From NCBI GenBank assembly GCA_910577175.1, contig CAJTLU010000013.1:35874-99873 (forward strand): a DNA stretch of 64,000 bases. The letters run 5' to 3'. A program made the translations under genes and the position numbers. Positions within the stretch are counted from its first letter, which is position 1. Each line of letters opens with the position of its first letter. Under the pieces are notes generated by a model. That model saw only the letters and a list, made by a program, of their open reading frames with translations. It ran no database searches and was not told the DNA's origin. The stretch is from an uncultured Lachnospiraceae bacterium. Its GTDB lineage: Bacteria > Bacillota > Clostridia > Lachnospirales > Lachnospiraceae. Below are positions 1 to 7,862 of this stretch, piece by piece.

Positions 1-87
1 TGGGAAGCAAAAAATGTTCCGCAGGATGCGCACCTACACGGGTACAAGATAACTTATCCTCATTGTTTTTTGCAAATCAATAAATGA
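1..87 (+). CDS. Possible 3' end of an upstream gene (partial)
   Basis: The frame starting at base 1 stays open for 28 codons and stops with TGA at 85-87. The stop lies 18 bases before the likely start of the GH31 gene, with the GH31 ribosome binding site in the gap, which is the usual spacing inside an operon. The visible tail (ending CFLQINK) matches no family I recognise. Another frame is also open over much of this stretch, so the call rests only on position and spacing. Confidence 0.3.
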   Translation, partial: WEAKNVPQDAHLHGYKITYPHCFLQINK

Positions 88-105
88 GAAATGGAGGGAA
101 TGAAA

Positions 106-2118
106 TTGATTAAAAAATATACCTTTGGCACGCCGTTTCCGACGGAGAGCATTGTCGTTCCGGTCGAGGCCAGCGAGGGAATGCCGCCATATGGAACCAT
201 AAGTCTTCCGGAGGAAGGTGCCGGCGGTTTTACCTTTTCTTATTCGATGGGTGCCGACGATATCGTATACGGTCTTGGTGAGGCAAACCGCGGCATCAAT
301 AAGAGAGGCTTTATTTACAAAAGCTTCTGCAGCGACGACCCGAATCATCTGGAGGAAACGGTTTCCCTCTATGGTGCGCACAATTTTATCATTGTTTCCG
401 GGACAGCTACCTTTGGGATTTATATCGATTATCCTGCTGCCCTGACCTTTGATATCGGCTACACGCGGGCAGATGAACTGGTGATTTCGTGCGAGTATGC
501 GGATTTGGATTTTTATCTTATTGAGGGAGAGAATGCGTACGAGATTACCAGACAGTTCCGGAAATTGATTGGCAGAAGCTATATTCCACCGAAGTTTGCG
601 TTTGGTTTTGGACAGAGCCGCTGGGGCTATAAAACTGCAAAGGATTTCTTCGATGTGGCAGACGGTTACCGGAGCAACCATATTCCGATTGATATGATTT
701 ATATGGATATTGACTATATGGAGGATTACAAGGACTTTACCATAAGCAAGGAATTTCCGGACTTCCCTGCCTTCGTTCAGGAGATGAAACAAAAAGATAT
801 CCGGCTGGTTCCGATTATCGATGCCGGTGTTAAGATAGAAGAGAATTACGATGTCTACGAAGAGGGCGTAGCGAACAATTATTTCTGCAAGAGAGAGGAC
901 GGAAGTGATTTCGTCGCTGCGGTCTGGCCGGGAGAGACCCATTTCCCGGATTTCTTCCAGCCGGAGGTCCGCGCGTGGTTCGGTGCTAAGTATCAGCGGC
1001 TGACAGAGCAGGGAATTGAGGGCTTCTGGAACGATATGAACGAACCGGCTATTTTTTATACGCCGGAGGGAATCAAGAAAATCAAGGAGCAGGTCAAGGA
1101 ATTTCTCTCGAAGCCGGAAACCAAGGATGGCGTATGGGAAATGCAGGGGAGGTTTGCAAATCTGGCAAACGCTGCGGAGGATTATGCGTCCTTTTTCCAC
1201 AACGTCCAGGGAAAAATGGTCCGCCATGACAGGATTCACAATTTGTACGGCTACCAAATGACGAGAGCGGCGGGAGAAGCCCTGCAGGAAATATCCCCGG
1301 AGAAACGGTATCTTCTTTTTTCCCGTTCCTCCTATATCGGTATGCACCGCTATGGCGGCATATGGACGGGGGACAATAAATCCTGGTGGTCGCATCTGCT
1401 TCTGAATCTGAAAATGCTGCCTTCCCTGAATATGTGCGGCTTCCTCTATGTCGGTGCTGACCTTGGCGGCTTCGGGGCAAATACGACCCGTGAGCTTTTA
1501 CTGCGGTGGCTGGCGCTCGGGGTATTCACTCCGCTTATGCGGAACCATGCCGCTATCGGAACAAGGGAACAGGAATGCTACCGTTTTGAGCATGCCGAGG
1601 ATTTCAGACATATCATCGGGGTACGTTACCGTCTGCTTCCTTATCTTTACAGCGAATATATGAAAGCGGCGTTAAATGACGAGATGTATTTCAAGCCTCT
1701 GGCATTCGAGTACCCAAAGGATGCTATGGCGGCGAATGTGGAGGACCAGCTGATGCTCGGCGGTGAGCTGATGATTGCCCCGGTATACACCCAGAATGCG
1801 AAGGGACGCTATGTTTATCTGCCGGAGGAAATGATGTATGTCAGCTTCCTGCCGGATGGTACTCTTTCCAGGGAAATCATGCCAAAGGGGCATCATTATA
1901 TCAGTGTCCCGTTAAATACCGTACCGCTTTTTATACGATACGGTAAATGTATTCCTGTCGCTGGTATGGCAGAATGTGTGGCAGAGATTGATTCTGCGCA
2001 TATGGAGCTGGTCGGTTATGAGAAAAGCTCATATAGTTTGTATGAGGATGACGGTAATACAAGAAATTATGATTTAGAAAAGCATTCCAGGACGCTTTTT
2101 ATGGAGACCGGACTATAG
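106..2118 (+). CDS. GH31 family alpha-glucosidase/alpha-xylosidase
   Basis: Glycoside hydrolase family 31 enzyme of about 670 residues. It carries the N-terminal beta-sandwich, the (beta/alpha)8 catalytic barrel and the C-terminal beta domains. The nucleophile is Asp310 in WNDMNEP and the acid/base is Asp423 in WTGDN; both motifs are intact. There is no signal peptide, so it probably acts in the cytoplasm on imported oligosaccharides. Start choice: GGAGGG (93-98) is 7 bases before a TTG at 106, while in-frame ATGs at 91 and 100 are badly placed for that site, so TTG is preferred. Family members cleave alpha-glucosides, alpha-xylosides or related sugars; the sequence alone does not fix the substrate. 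It may be the last gene of an operon entering from the left. A hairpin follows. Confidence 0.9.
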   Translation: MIKKYTFGTPFPTESIVVPVEASEGMPPYGTISLPEEGAGGFTFSYSMGADDIVYGLGEANRGINKRGFIYKSFCSDDPNHLEETVSLYGAHNFIIVSGTATFGIYIDYPAALTFDIGYTRADELVISCEYADLDFYLIEGENAYEITRQFRKLIGRSYIPPKFAFGFGQSRWGYKTAKDFFDVADGYRSNHIPIDMIYMDIDYMEDYKDFTISKEFPDFPAFVQEMKQKDIRLVPIIDAGVKIEENYDVYEEGVANNYFCKREDGSDFVAAVWPGETHFPDFFQPEVRAWFGAKYQRLTEQGIEGFWNDMNEPAIFYTPEGIKKIKEQVKEFLSKPETKDGVWEMQGRFANLANAAEDYASFFHNVQGKMVRHDRIHNLYGYQMTRAAGEALQEISPEKRYLLFSRSSYIGMHRYGGIWTGDNKSWWSHLLLNLKMLPSLNMCGFLYVGADLGGFGANTTRELLLRWLALGVFTPLMRNHAAIGTREQECYRFEHAEDFRHIIGVRYRLLPYLYSEYMKAALNDEMYFKPLAFEYPKDAMAANVEDQLMLGGELMIAPVYTQNAKGRYVYLPEEMMYVSFLPDGTLSREIMPKGHHYISVPLNTVPLFIRYGKCIPVAGMAECVAEIDSAHMELVGYEKSSYSLYEDDGNTRNYDLEKHSRTLFMETGL

Positions 2119-2145
2119 CACAAGGATAAGAAATTTCATATGGAG

Positions 2146-2180
2146 CTGCTCCGGAAGTTTCCGGAGCAGGATAGGCTTCT
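2146..2180 (+). terminator. Probable terminator after GH31 gene
   Basis: A near-perfect hairpin has arms CTGCTCCGGAA and TTCCGGAGCAG (2146-2156 and 2159-2169). A T-rich stretch follows about 8 bases later. The distance between stem and T-run is longer than usual, so termination efficiency is uncertain. Confidence 0.6.
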
Positions 2181-2278
2181 TTTTTCTGACCATTCACGAT
2201 ATTTTCTATTTTTTTCCGCTGGAACTGCCGATATAATAAGTAGAAGAAAATTTGGAATAAAGGAAGGGGGATATCGTA

Positions 2279-3037
2279 ATGGAGACAGGTTTTATTTATC
2301 AAAATACCTATTTGGCAGCAAAGGTTTATCAGGATATGAAAAATGGGAAAAAGCCAGAGGATACACAAGCTCCGGAGGAGGATGGCATTTTTTTGGATAA
2401 AATCACGGAAAAGGTTCCTGTTTCGCCAAAGGACATGACATTGGAGGAATATAAAGAATACTTTAATGAGAAAGTAGAGGCTTTGTATACCCATCCTTCG
2501 CAGAAAGATATGAACTGGTTTATCGATATTACGGATGCCGCTTATCGGAGAATGCAGGCAGACCCCGCTTATGAGCAGAAGGTTTTGGATTTACTGGCAA
2601 AGAATAAGGCGGTGAATTTCGGAAGCTATGCACCCCGTTTTGCATATACCCATATTGGTGATACTATGGAGAAGTGCTATGGCTACACACAGGGCATCCG
2701 GGATGAATACAGGCGTGCAAGGCGTCTTGCAGCAAAGCGGAGGGATGAGCTGGAGCAGCAGAGAAAGCAGAGACGGAAGGAGCTGCTCAAAAAATATTTG
2801 AAAAAACGGGCAGAGGAGAAGGAACTGCGTCGGAAGCTGTTAGAGCAGCACTTTAAAAAGAAGAGACTGGAGCGGGACCGCCAGCAACGGGTATGGGTGA
2901 ATAAACGACTGCTGTTAAAGGCGTCCAACGCCTATGAAGCTAATATTATGCTGGAAGAGTCTGCCGAGGAAAAGGCAAGGATTGCACAGATGGCAGAGGA
3001 ACGCAGCCAGCAGCAGGATATGCTCAGGGAAGTTTGA
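2279..3037 (+). CDS. Uncharacterised protein with basic coiled-coil C-terminus
   Basis: I do not recognise this 252-residue protein. Residues 1-140 are mixed, with an aromatic-rich part (WFIDITDAAYRRM near 80; FAYTHIGDTMEKCYGY near 120). Residues 145-235 are almost wholly Lys/Arg/Glu/Leu and should form a long, strongly basic coiled coil or helix, suggesting binding to nucleic acid or another acidic partner. There is no signal peptide or membrane segment. A GGAAGGGGG site precedes the ATG, and a strong terminator follows, so it is probably monocistronic. A TATAAT at 2232-2237 could be its -10 element, but no good -35 is visible. Confidence 0.75.
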   Translation: METGFIYQNTYLAAKVYQDMKNGKKPEDTQAPEEDGIFLDKITEKVPVSPKDMTLEEYKEYFNEKVEALYTHPSQKDMNWFIDITDAAYRRMQADPAYEQKVLDLLAKNKAVNFGSYAPRFAYTHIGDTMEKCYGYTQGIRDEYRRARRLAAKRRDELEQQRKQRRKELLKKYLKKRAEEKELRRKLLEQHFKKKRLERDRQQRVWVNKRLLLKASNAYEANIMLEESAEEKARIAQMAEERSQQQDMLREV

Positions 3038-3064
3038 GTTCCTATATTTTATATGTTTTTGCAT

Positions 3065-3094
3065 GGGGCTGTCACATGAAGGGCAGCCCCTTTT
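3065..3094 (+). terminator. Intrinsic terminator
   Basis: GGGGCTG and CAGCCCC-like arms (GGGGCTGtcacatgaagggCAGCCCC, written in parts) are followed by TTTT. It closes the preceding coiled-coil gene. The same GGGGCTG...CAGCCCC design recurs at several gene ends in this window. Confidence 0.8.
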
Positions 3095-3223
3095 GTAAGC
3101 AGTGAAAAGCTTTATGCTGTCTTGTAAGAATCTGCCATGCCCGGTGTTGCTGCATTTCACTTCGTGCGATGGTCCATTGTTCAAATCACTTAAAAATATG
3201 GAACTATAAGCCTCAGGAACCGC

Positions 3224-3281
3224 TTGACAAATAGTGTCCCGGAGTCTATAATGAAATAGGTAGATAAGAGTCTACCTATTT
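3224..3281 (+). promoter_or_regulatory. Sigma-A promoter with inverted-repeat operator (BlaI-type candidate)
   Basis: TTGACA (3224-3229) and TATAAT (3247-3252) are separated by exactly 17 bases, a consensus promoter. Starting 2 bases downstream is an 11-bp perfect inverted repeat, AAATAGGTAGA (3254-3264) and TCTACCTATTT (3271-3281), with a 6-base centre. It covers the expected transcription start, an ideal repressor site. The first gene downstream is the small exported protein, followed by a BlaI-like repressor and its M56 protease. The inference is that BlaI binds here. The arms do not match the classical staphylococcal mec/bla operator, so binding is unproven. Confidence 0.8.
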
Positions 3282-3317
3282 ACGAGAGTGTATCTTAAGT
3301 GAATGGAGGTGAATGAA

Positions 3318-3683
3318 ATGAAACTGACAAAAAGAGGATTTTTAGCAACCGCGCTGGTTGCCGCCTGTGGGATTTCCTGCTTATTCCATGTTGCCGCCGC
3401 GGCGGAGAATGATGGCGCCGGAGCGGAAGTTGTCTCTCCGACCCCGGTACTTTCCGGAGAAAAGGCAGAGCTGCAGTTGCCAGAGGGCTTCGTGATTCCG
3501 TCTGAGCCGGCATGCCGTTCTAATGATGTTCTGCTTACTACGGACACGGATTATATGATTATCGTTGATAATTCTGTTAAAACCGACGGGAAGTTTATGG
3601 AACTGCCAGAAGGTAGTGTAAGCGTAAGCGGCAAAGAGTCCGTCTGCGTGACACCGACTCCGGTACCGTCTGTCGGGGAGTAG
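3318..3683 (+). CDS. Small exported protein of unknown function
   Basis: The product has 121 residues. The start at 3318 is chosen because GGAGGTG (3305-3311) lies 6 bases upstream; an upstream in-frame ATG at 3303 overlaps that site. A lysine/arginine n-region and a hydrophobic stretch ending in AAAAE make a typical signal peptide of about 30 residues. The mature part is short and acidic, with two cysteines and VSPTP/VTPTPVP motifs at both ends that resemble the Thr/Pro linkers of the lipoproteins in this window. No family is recognised. It is the first gene after the operator-bearing promoter and precedes blaI- and blaR1-like genes, so it may be the effector or target of that sensory pair, for example in cell-envelope stress. 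Confidence 0.75.
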   Translation: MKLTKRGFLATALVAACGISCLFHVAAAAENDGAGAEVVSPTPVLSGEKAELQLPEGFVIPSEPACRSNDVLLTTDTDYMIIVDNSVKTDGKFMELPEGSVSVSGKESVCVTPTPVPSVGE

Positions 3684-3740
3684 CCTCGTTTCTTCCGGCA
3701 GGGAGGAACAGAGCAGACACAGGATGTGACAAAAGTTTTG

Positions 3741-3778
3741 GGGCTGCACGAAGGAAGGGCTTTGTGCAGTCTCTTTGA
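3741..3778 (+). terminator. Weak intergenic hairpin before blaI-like gene
   Basis: GCTGCAC and GTGCAG arms are followed by a T-poor TCTCTTTG. It could partly attenuate read-through from the exported-protein gene into the regulator genes, lowering their expression relative to the first gene. Confidence 0.4.
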
Positions 3779-3811
3779 GAAATAGATTTGGACTGGAAAG
3801 TGAGCAGGGAG

Positions 3812-4189
3812 ATGAATATTACAAATTCGGAATGGAAGATTATGAAGCTTTTATGGGAGGAGCCGAGGACGATTATACAGCTGACAAAGGCTTTGGAGGA
3901 GGAAACCGGCTGGAAAAAGAATACAATCATCAACATGCTGAAGCGGCTGGAGGAAAAAGCTGCGGTAGTCCATACAGAGGGAGGGAAGGCAAAGGTTTTT
4001 TATCCGAACTGCAGTAAGGAGGAGGTAATTTCCGAGGAGTCGGAGGCGTTTTTGCATAAAGCCTTTGAGGGGAATGTTTCGCTGTTTCTGAATGCGTTCG
4101 TAAGGAAAGACAGGCTTTCGGAGCAGGATGTGGATGAAATCTGTAAGCTGTTGGATTTAAAAAGAAAGGAAGAAAAGGGAACGAAATGA
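3812..4189 (+). CDS. blaI: BlaI/MecI-type transcriptional repressor
   Basis: This is a 125-residue winged-helix repressor of the BlaI/MecI/CopY family. The N-terminus MNITNSEWKIMKLLWE and the recognition region KKNTIINMLKRLEEK are typical, and the length is normal for the family. Such repressors bind DNA as dimers and are inactivated by proteolysis after signalling by a partner M56 membrane protease. That partner follows directly with an ATGA overlap at 4186-4189. The ATG at 3812 has only a close AGGGAG upstream; alternative GTG (3800) or TTG (3788) starts in the same frame are possible. The likely operator is the inverted repeat at 3254-3281. Confidence 0.9.
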   Translation: MNITNSEWKIMKLLWEEPRTIIQLTKALEEETGWKKNTIINMLKRLEEKAAVVHTEGGKAKVFYPNCSKEEVISEESEAFLHKAFEGNVSLFLNAFVRKDRLSEQDVDEICKLLDLKRKEEKGTK

Positions 4190-5151
4190 TAGAAGCCAAT
4201 CTTTCTGCAAGTTTGCTGGTATTAGGAATACTGCTTCTGCGGAAGCTGCTCGGAACAAGACTGAGCCGGAACTGTATTTACGCGGTCTGGCTTTTTGTGC
4301 CGCTCCGGCTGTTTCTTTTTTCTGTTTTTAATATCAGGAATCCCTTGTTTCGGAAGGGGGTGCTTGGAAGTGTTGTCACCGGGCTTTCTTTTGTAGGAGG
4401 AACGGAGCTTCCGGTGCGGCAACGGACGTTGACGGCAGGCTATATTGCGGATAAGCTGTGGCTTGTCGGGTTTTTTCTGCTTGCGGCGTATTATGCGGTG
4501 CTTGTCGTCATGCTGCTGTGGAAAGTAAAAAGAGCTTCCGTGCCCGCTCCGGAGAGCAGGGAGGGGCTCCGGGTCAGAATCGTAAGAAATAGAAATACTG
4601 CCTTTCTATTTGGAAATACGATATATTGTTCGGAAAAAATCTATCAGAATCCGGAATGGATGCGGTATGTGACGCTGCATGAGGAAGAGCATGCAAAGCA
4701 GGCAGACCAGCTTTGGGGACTGCTCAGGATTATGTTACTGTGCAGCTTTTGGTATAATCCCTTTGTCTGGGTAGCCTGTTATGTTTCGAAGCAGGACTGC
4801 GAGCTTGCCTGCGATGAGCGGGTGGTAAAAAGGCTGTCAGGTGGGGAGCGCAGAGCATACGGGAAAGCTCTGTTGGAAATTGCAACAGACCGGGAGTTTG
4901 CATTTGGTGCCCCGGGGCTTGGACAGGAAATTTCCGGCGGCAGTCTGAAAGCAAGAATTTTTCATTTATATGGAGAGAGAAAGAAGAGCAGAAAAGCGGT
5001 ACTTGCCGTAGTTCTTTTTCTGGCGGTTCTCACCTGTATTACGATAGGAACCGGGCAGGTTACGCCGGCAGCCGGACAATGGAAATCGGCACGGCAGATG
5101 AAAGAAAAAATAACAGGGTCATCAGACTATTACATTACCAAATATAATTAA
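4186..5151 (+). CDS. blaR1: M56 family (BlaR1-like) membrane metalloprotease
   Basis: This 321-residue protein belongs to the BlaR1/MecR1 peptidase M56 family. It has several hydrophobic segments (near 8-20, 32-50, 92-113 and 268-290). The gluzincin zinc motif is HEEEH (His165-His169), with the distal glutamate in CELACDE (Glu206). It would sit in the membrane and cleave, or trigger cleavage of, the BlaI-like repressor. It ends about 30 residues after the last membrane segment and lacks the C-terminal penicillin-binding sensor of true BlaR1, so the signal is probably not a beta-lactam sensed in the classical way. It is translationally coupled to blaI by ATGA. Confidence 0.88.
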   Translation: MIEANLSASLLVLGILLLRKLLGTRLSRNCIYAVWLFVPLRLFLFSVFNIRNPLFRKGVLGSVVTGLSFVGGTELPVRQRTLTAGYIADKLWLVGFFLLAAYYAVLVVMLLWKVKRASVPAPESREGLRVRIVRNRNTAFLFGNTIYCSEKIYQNPEWMRYVTLHEEEHAKQADQLWGLLRIMLLCSFWYNPFVWVACYVSKQDCELACDERVVKRLSGGERRAYGKALLEIATDREFAFGAPGLGQEISGGSLKARIFHLYGERKKSRKAVLAVVLFLAVLTCITIGTGQVTPAAGQWKSARQMKEKITGSSDYYITKYN

Positions 5152-5238
5152 GACAGCATGGAAGCATTGTAACGACATAGAAAAATCTGCGTTTTTAACG
5201 CTATTGCAAGAAACATTATAGTTCAGGAGGAAACCATA

Positions 5239-6234
5239 ATGCAGAACACAAAGAAGCCATATGTTAATCCGTTTATTTTGGAGAGAGCGGACCCCTATGT
5301 AATAAAGGGACCGGATGGATATTACTATTTTACGGCGTCGTATCCGATGAAGGCGGAGAACGACCCGGAAGGGTATGACAGAGTCATTCTGCGCCGTGCA
5401 AAGAGCCTGGAGGAGTTAGCGGCGGCAGAGGAAGTGACAATTTGGAAGGCGGGGACGGCAACCTTAAGCCACCGCTTTATCTGGGCGCCGGAGCTGCATT
5501 GGATTGGCAGTAAGTGGTATGTGTTTTACGCGGGCAGCTGTGATACGGAGAACCGTTGGGCGTTTGACTGCCATGTGTTGCAATGTGATTCTGATGACCC
5601 ATATACAGGGACATGGACGGAGCGGGGAAAGTTTCAGAAGCGGTCTGACGATGCGTTTTCATTTACCGGCTTCTCCCTGGATATGACTTATTTTGAGACG
5701 GCTGGAAGGTCATATGTAATCTGGGCGCAGCACAACGAAGAAAAGATATCCTGTCTGTATCTCGGCGAAGTGACAAAAGAGGAGCCTTGGAAGTTAATTT
5801 CCCTGCCGATGCTGCTCACAAAGCCGGAATATGAATGGGAAAAGGTGCGCTATGCGGTCAATGAAGGACCTGCGGTGCTGCAGCATAACGGACGGATTTT
5901 TGTCTGCTTTTCCGCTTCTGGTACAGGGCCTGAGTATTGTGTGGGCGCGTTGGAGGCAAAAGAGGGAAGTAATCTGCTCGAAAAGGGTTCCTGGAAAAAG
6001 TATGAGAAACCGCTGCTTACTTCGGAGGATTTAATGGACGAATATGGTCCGGGGCATAACTCCTTTACAAAGGATGAAAACGGAAACGATGTATTTGTGT
6101 ACCATGCCCGGAGCCGGGAGTGCTTTGAGGGAAAATGCGGCTATAAGGGGAACGACCCGTTGTATGACCCATGCCGTCACGCAAGGCTGCATACCGTATC
6201 ATGGGACGAAACGGGAATGCCGGTCTTACGATAG
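5239..6234 (+). CDS. GH43 family glycosidase (arabinofuranosidase/xylosidase type)
   Basis: Five-bladed beta-propeller glycosidase of family 43, 331 residues. The three catalytic acids are visible: base Asp18 in ADPYV, pKa-modulating Asp148 in SLDMTYFE, and acid Glu209 in VNEGPAVL. No signal peptide is present, so it probably trims arabinose or xylose from imported oligosaccharides. A good CAGGAGGAAA site precedes the ATG. It lies alone between the blaR1-like gene and a convergent DUF2500 gene whose end is only 7 bases away. Many GH43 members remove arabinose from arabinoxylan, which fits the GH10 xylanase and esterases nearby; the exact substrate is not determined. Confidence 0.9.
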   Translation: MQNTKKPYVNPFILERADPYVIKGPDGYYYFTASYPMKAENDPEGYDRVILRRAKSLEELAAAEEVTIWKAGTATLSHRFIWAPELHWIGSKWYVFYAGSCDTENRWAFDCHVLQCDSDDPYTGTWTERGKFQKRSDDAFSFTGFSLDMTYFETAGRSYVIWAQHNEEKISCLYLGEVTKEEPWKLISLPMLLTKPEYEWEKVRYAVNEGPAVLQHNGRIFVCFSASGTGPEYCVGALEAKEGSNLLEKGSWKKYEKPLLTSEDLMDEYGPGHNSFTKDENGNDVFVYHARSRECFEGKCGYKGNDPLYDPCRHARLHTVSWDETGMPVLR

Positions 6235-6241
6235 GCGCTCT

Positions 6242-6610
6242 TTAGCTGCGTACAAAATCGAGATAGCGCGTACCCTGAAAGGTAAGCCGCCCGTAATCTC
6301 CTTCTGCAAGCATACCGTACTCGGAGCCGCTTACATGCAGTTCCATACGGTCACCGCTTTCGACCTCGAAGGTCACATAATAGCTGGTACTGGTACTGTG
6401 GGAGACTGCCATGTTTGCATTATGATGATGGTGATGGCTGACATTGGTACGTTTTGCAACAACAGATGCGTTTACGGTAAGCCGCGGGGAGTGGTTGTTT
6501 TTGTTCCACTGGCGTATACCCTGGAAAAGCATTACAAAAAAGGCACCAAGAATCAGAAAAAATATCAGGAAAAACATGATTTCAAATCCACTGTTAGAAA
6601 GAAGTCCCAT
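6242..6610 (-). CDS. DUF2500 family membrane protein
   Basis: This is a 122-residue protein with one N-terminal membrane segment (about residues 10-30, rich in Phe/Leu/Ile) and a soluble domain. The C-terminal signature YYVTFEVESGDRMELHVSG and DYGRLTFQGTRYLDF is that of the DUF2500/YhhM-like family, of unknown function. The start at 6610 is supported by AGGAGG 8 bases upstream; a longer frame upstream has no such site. An unusual feature is a histidine-rich loop (SHHHHH near residues 55-60, plus a later His), which could bind metal. It converges on the GH43 gene. Confidence 0.8.
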   Translation of the reverse strand: MGLLSNSGFEIMFFLIFFLILGAFFVMLFQGIRQWNKNNHSPRLTVNASVVAKRTNVSHHHHHNANMAVSHSTSTSYYVTFEVESGDRMELHVSGSEYGMLAEGDYGRLTFQGTRYLDFVRS

Positions 6611-6766
6611 GCCATCCGCCTCCTTAGTCCGGGAAAGTGTCGGCTGAAAGCCTGTATATGGTTTTATTATAGCAGGAAAGCGCGACGGGGGCAAGGAGTT
6701 CTTATAATTTGAGTATTCGCACTTTTTTCGTCATTTTTAGAAGTTGCAAACACAGAATACAACTCG

Positions 6767-6806
6767 CGGTTGAGCAAGAACTACGCTCAACCGTTGTTTG
6801 CTTTTT
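6767..6806 (+). terminator. Hairpin plus T-run upstream of XRE gene
   Basis: A 9-bp perfect stem, CGGTTGAGC (6767-6775) and GCTCAACCG (6785-6793), is followed by TTGTTTGCTTTTTT. It looks like an intrinsic terminator pointing rightward, yet no gene lies just before it on this strand. It sits 50-80 bases ahead of the XRE regulator start, so it may be an attenuator, or the inverted repeat may be the regulator's own operator. Confidence 0.45.
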
Positions 6807-6853
6807 CGAAAAAATTCTGTTATCGTAAAAGTATCAAAAAGGAGGTGCATGAG

Positions 6854-7789
6854 ATGAGTTTGGATTTGTTTCAGGAAAGGCTTGCCAACGCCAGAAGAGA
6901 GAAGGGAATGACACAGACGGAGCTGGCAGGAAAGCTTGGCGTAACGGCGCAGGCAGTATCGAAGTGGGAGAGAGGAGGCGCATATCCGGACATTGAGCTA
7001 CTGGATGGAATTTCAAGTGTATTGGATTGTTCGCTGGATTATTTGTTCCAGTATGAGCAGGGAGCAAAGTCTTCCGGAAAGCAGGACAGTCTGGTGCGGC
7101 GCGCAGAACTGGAGACACTGATGTTAAAGGACAGTATTGCAATTCTGTTCGGCTACGGTCTGGTGGATTTATTTCTGGAGGAGGGAAAAAATAAATATGC
7201 TATCCTCCATGAGATGCGCAAGGAGATAGCAGGAAAGTATGGCTTCTGTGTTCCGACAGTGCGCCTGATGGACCAGGCGCTGTGCAAGCCGCAGGAGTAT
7301 AAAATTTTGTTTTACGGCAAAGAGGTTGCAAACGGCACAGTAGAGCCGACAAAACGTTTTGTAGTGAACGGAAAGGCAGAAGATGAGGAGGATATTGCAG
7401 TAACTGGACCGGTATGGAATCTCTCCGGCGTCTGGACAGACAAAACGGAGGAAGGCTGCAGCCCGATGCGTTTTATTATGATACATTTAGAGCAATGTAT
7501 TATGGAGCATCTGCCGTTGGTTTTTAATTGTCAGATGGCAGCGGACATGGTAGAAAATGTAGGGAAAAAGTACCCGAAGGTGGTGGAAGGCGTTGTTCCG
7601 GAACGGGTTTCCTATTCTTTTTTAAAGCGGGTACTGTTAATCCTTCTTTGCGAAAAGAAGTATGCGGTGAATCATATGGTACGGATTATCGAAGTGCTGG
7701 ATGAGATAGTAGACGAGCATCCGACGCCAGAAGAAGCAGCCGGGCGTGTTGCGGCTGCTTTAGGAGAAAGCTATCGTTATGACCGGTAA
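6854..7789 (+). CDS. XRE family transcriptional regulator with large C-terminal domain
   Basis: The product has 311 residues. The start at 6854 is set by GGAGGTG (6841-6847). Residues 1-65 form a Cro/CI-type helix-turn-helix (RREKGMTQTELAGKLGV, then TAQAVSKWERG), typical of Firmicutes XRE regulators. The remaining 240 residues form an uncharacterised, mostly helical domain with no recognisable enzyme motif; it may sense a ligand or bind a partner protein. The gene is divergent from DUF2500 and ends at a bidirectional terminator shared with the next leftward gene. Confidence 0.85.
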   Translation: MSLDLFQERLANARREKGMTQTELAGKLGVTAQAVSKWERGGAYPDIELLDGISSVLDCSLDYLFQYEQGAKSSGKQDSLVRRAELETLMLKDSIAILFGYGLVDLFLEEGKNKYAILHEMRKEIAGKYGFCVPTVRLMDQALCKPQEYKILFYGKEVANGTVEPTKRFVVNGKAEDEEDIAVTGPVWNLSGVWTDKTEEGCSPMRFIMIHLEQCIMEHLPLVFNCQMAADMVENVGKKYPKVVEGVVPERVSYSFLKRVLLILLCEKKYAVNHMVRIIEVLDEIVDEHPTPEEAAGRVAAALGESYRYDR

Positions 7790-7811
7790 TCAGAATACGC
7801 ACAAAGAATAC

Positions 7812-7845
7812 GGGGCCGCTGCCCTTTGAGCAGCAGCCCCTTTTT
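7812..7845. terminator. Bidirectional terminator
   Basis: GGGGCCGCTGC and GCAGCAGCCCC arms with a small loop are followed by TTTTT rightward. It separates the convergent ends of the XRE gene and the leftward gene ending at 7863. Confidence 0.75.
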
Positions 7846-7862
7846 ACAAGCGTCTCTGGTAT

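Noticed and set aside
34..1395. Long minus-strand open frame over the GH31 gene
   Set aside because: It is antisense to a clearly functional enzyme, has no ribosome site and no recognisable domain.
6242..6610. Histidine-rich loop of the DUF2500 protein as an artificial His tag
   Set aside because: It lies in the middle of a natural domain with flanking conserved motifs; a natural metal-binding loop is more likely.
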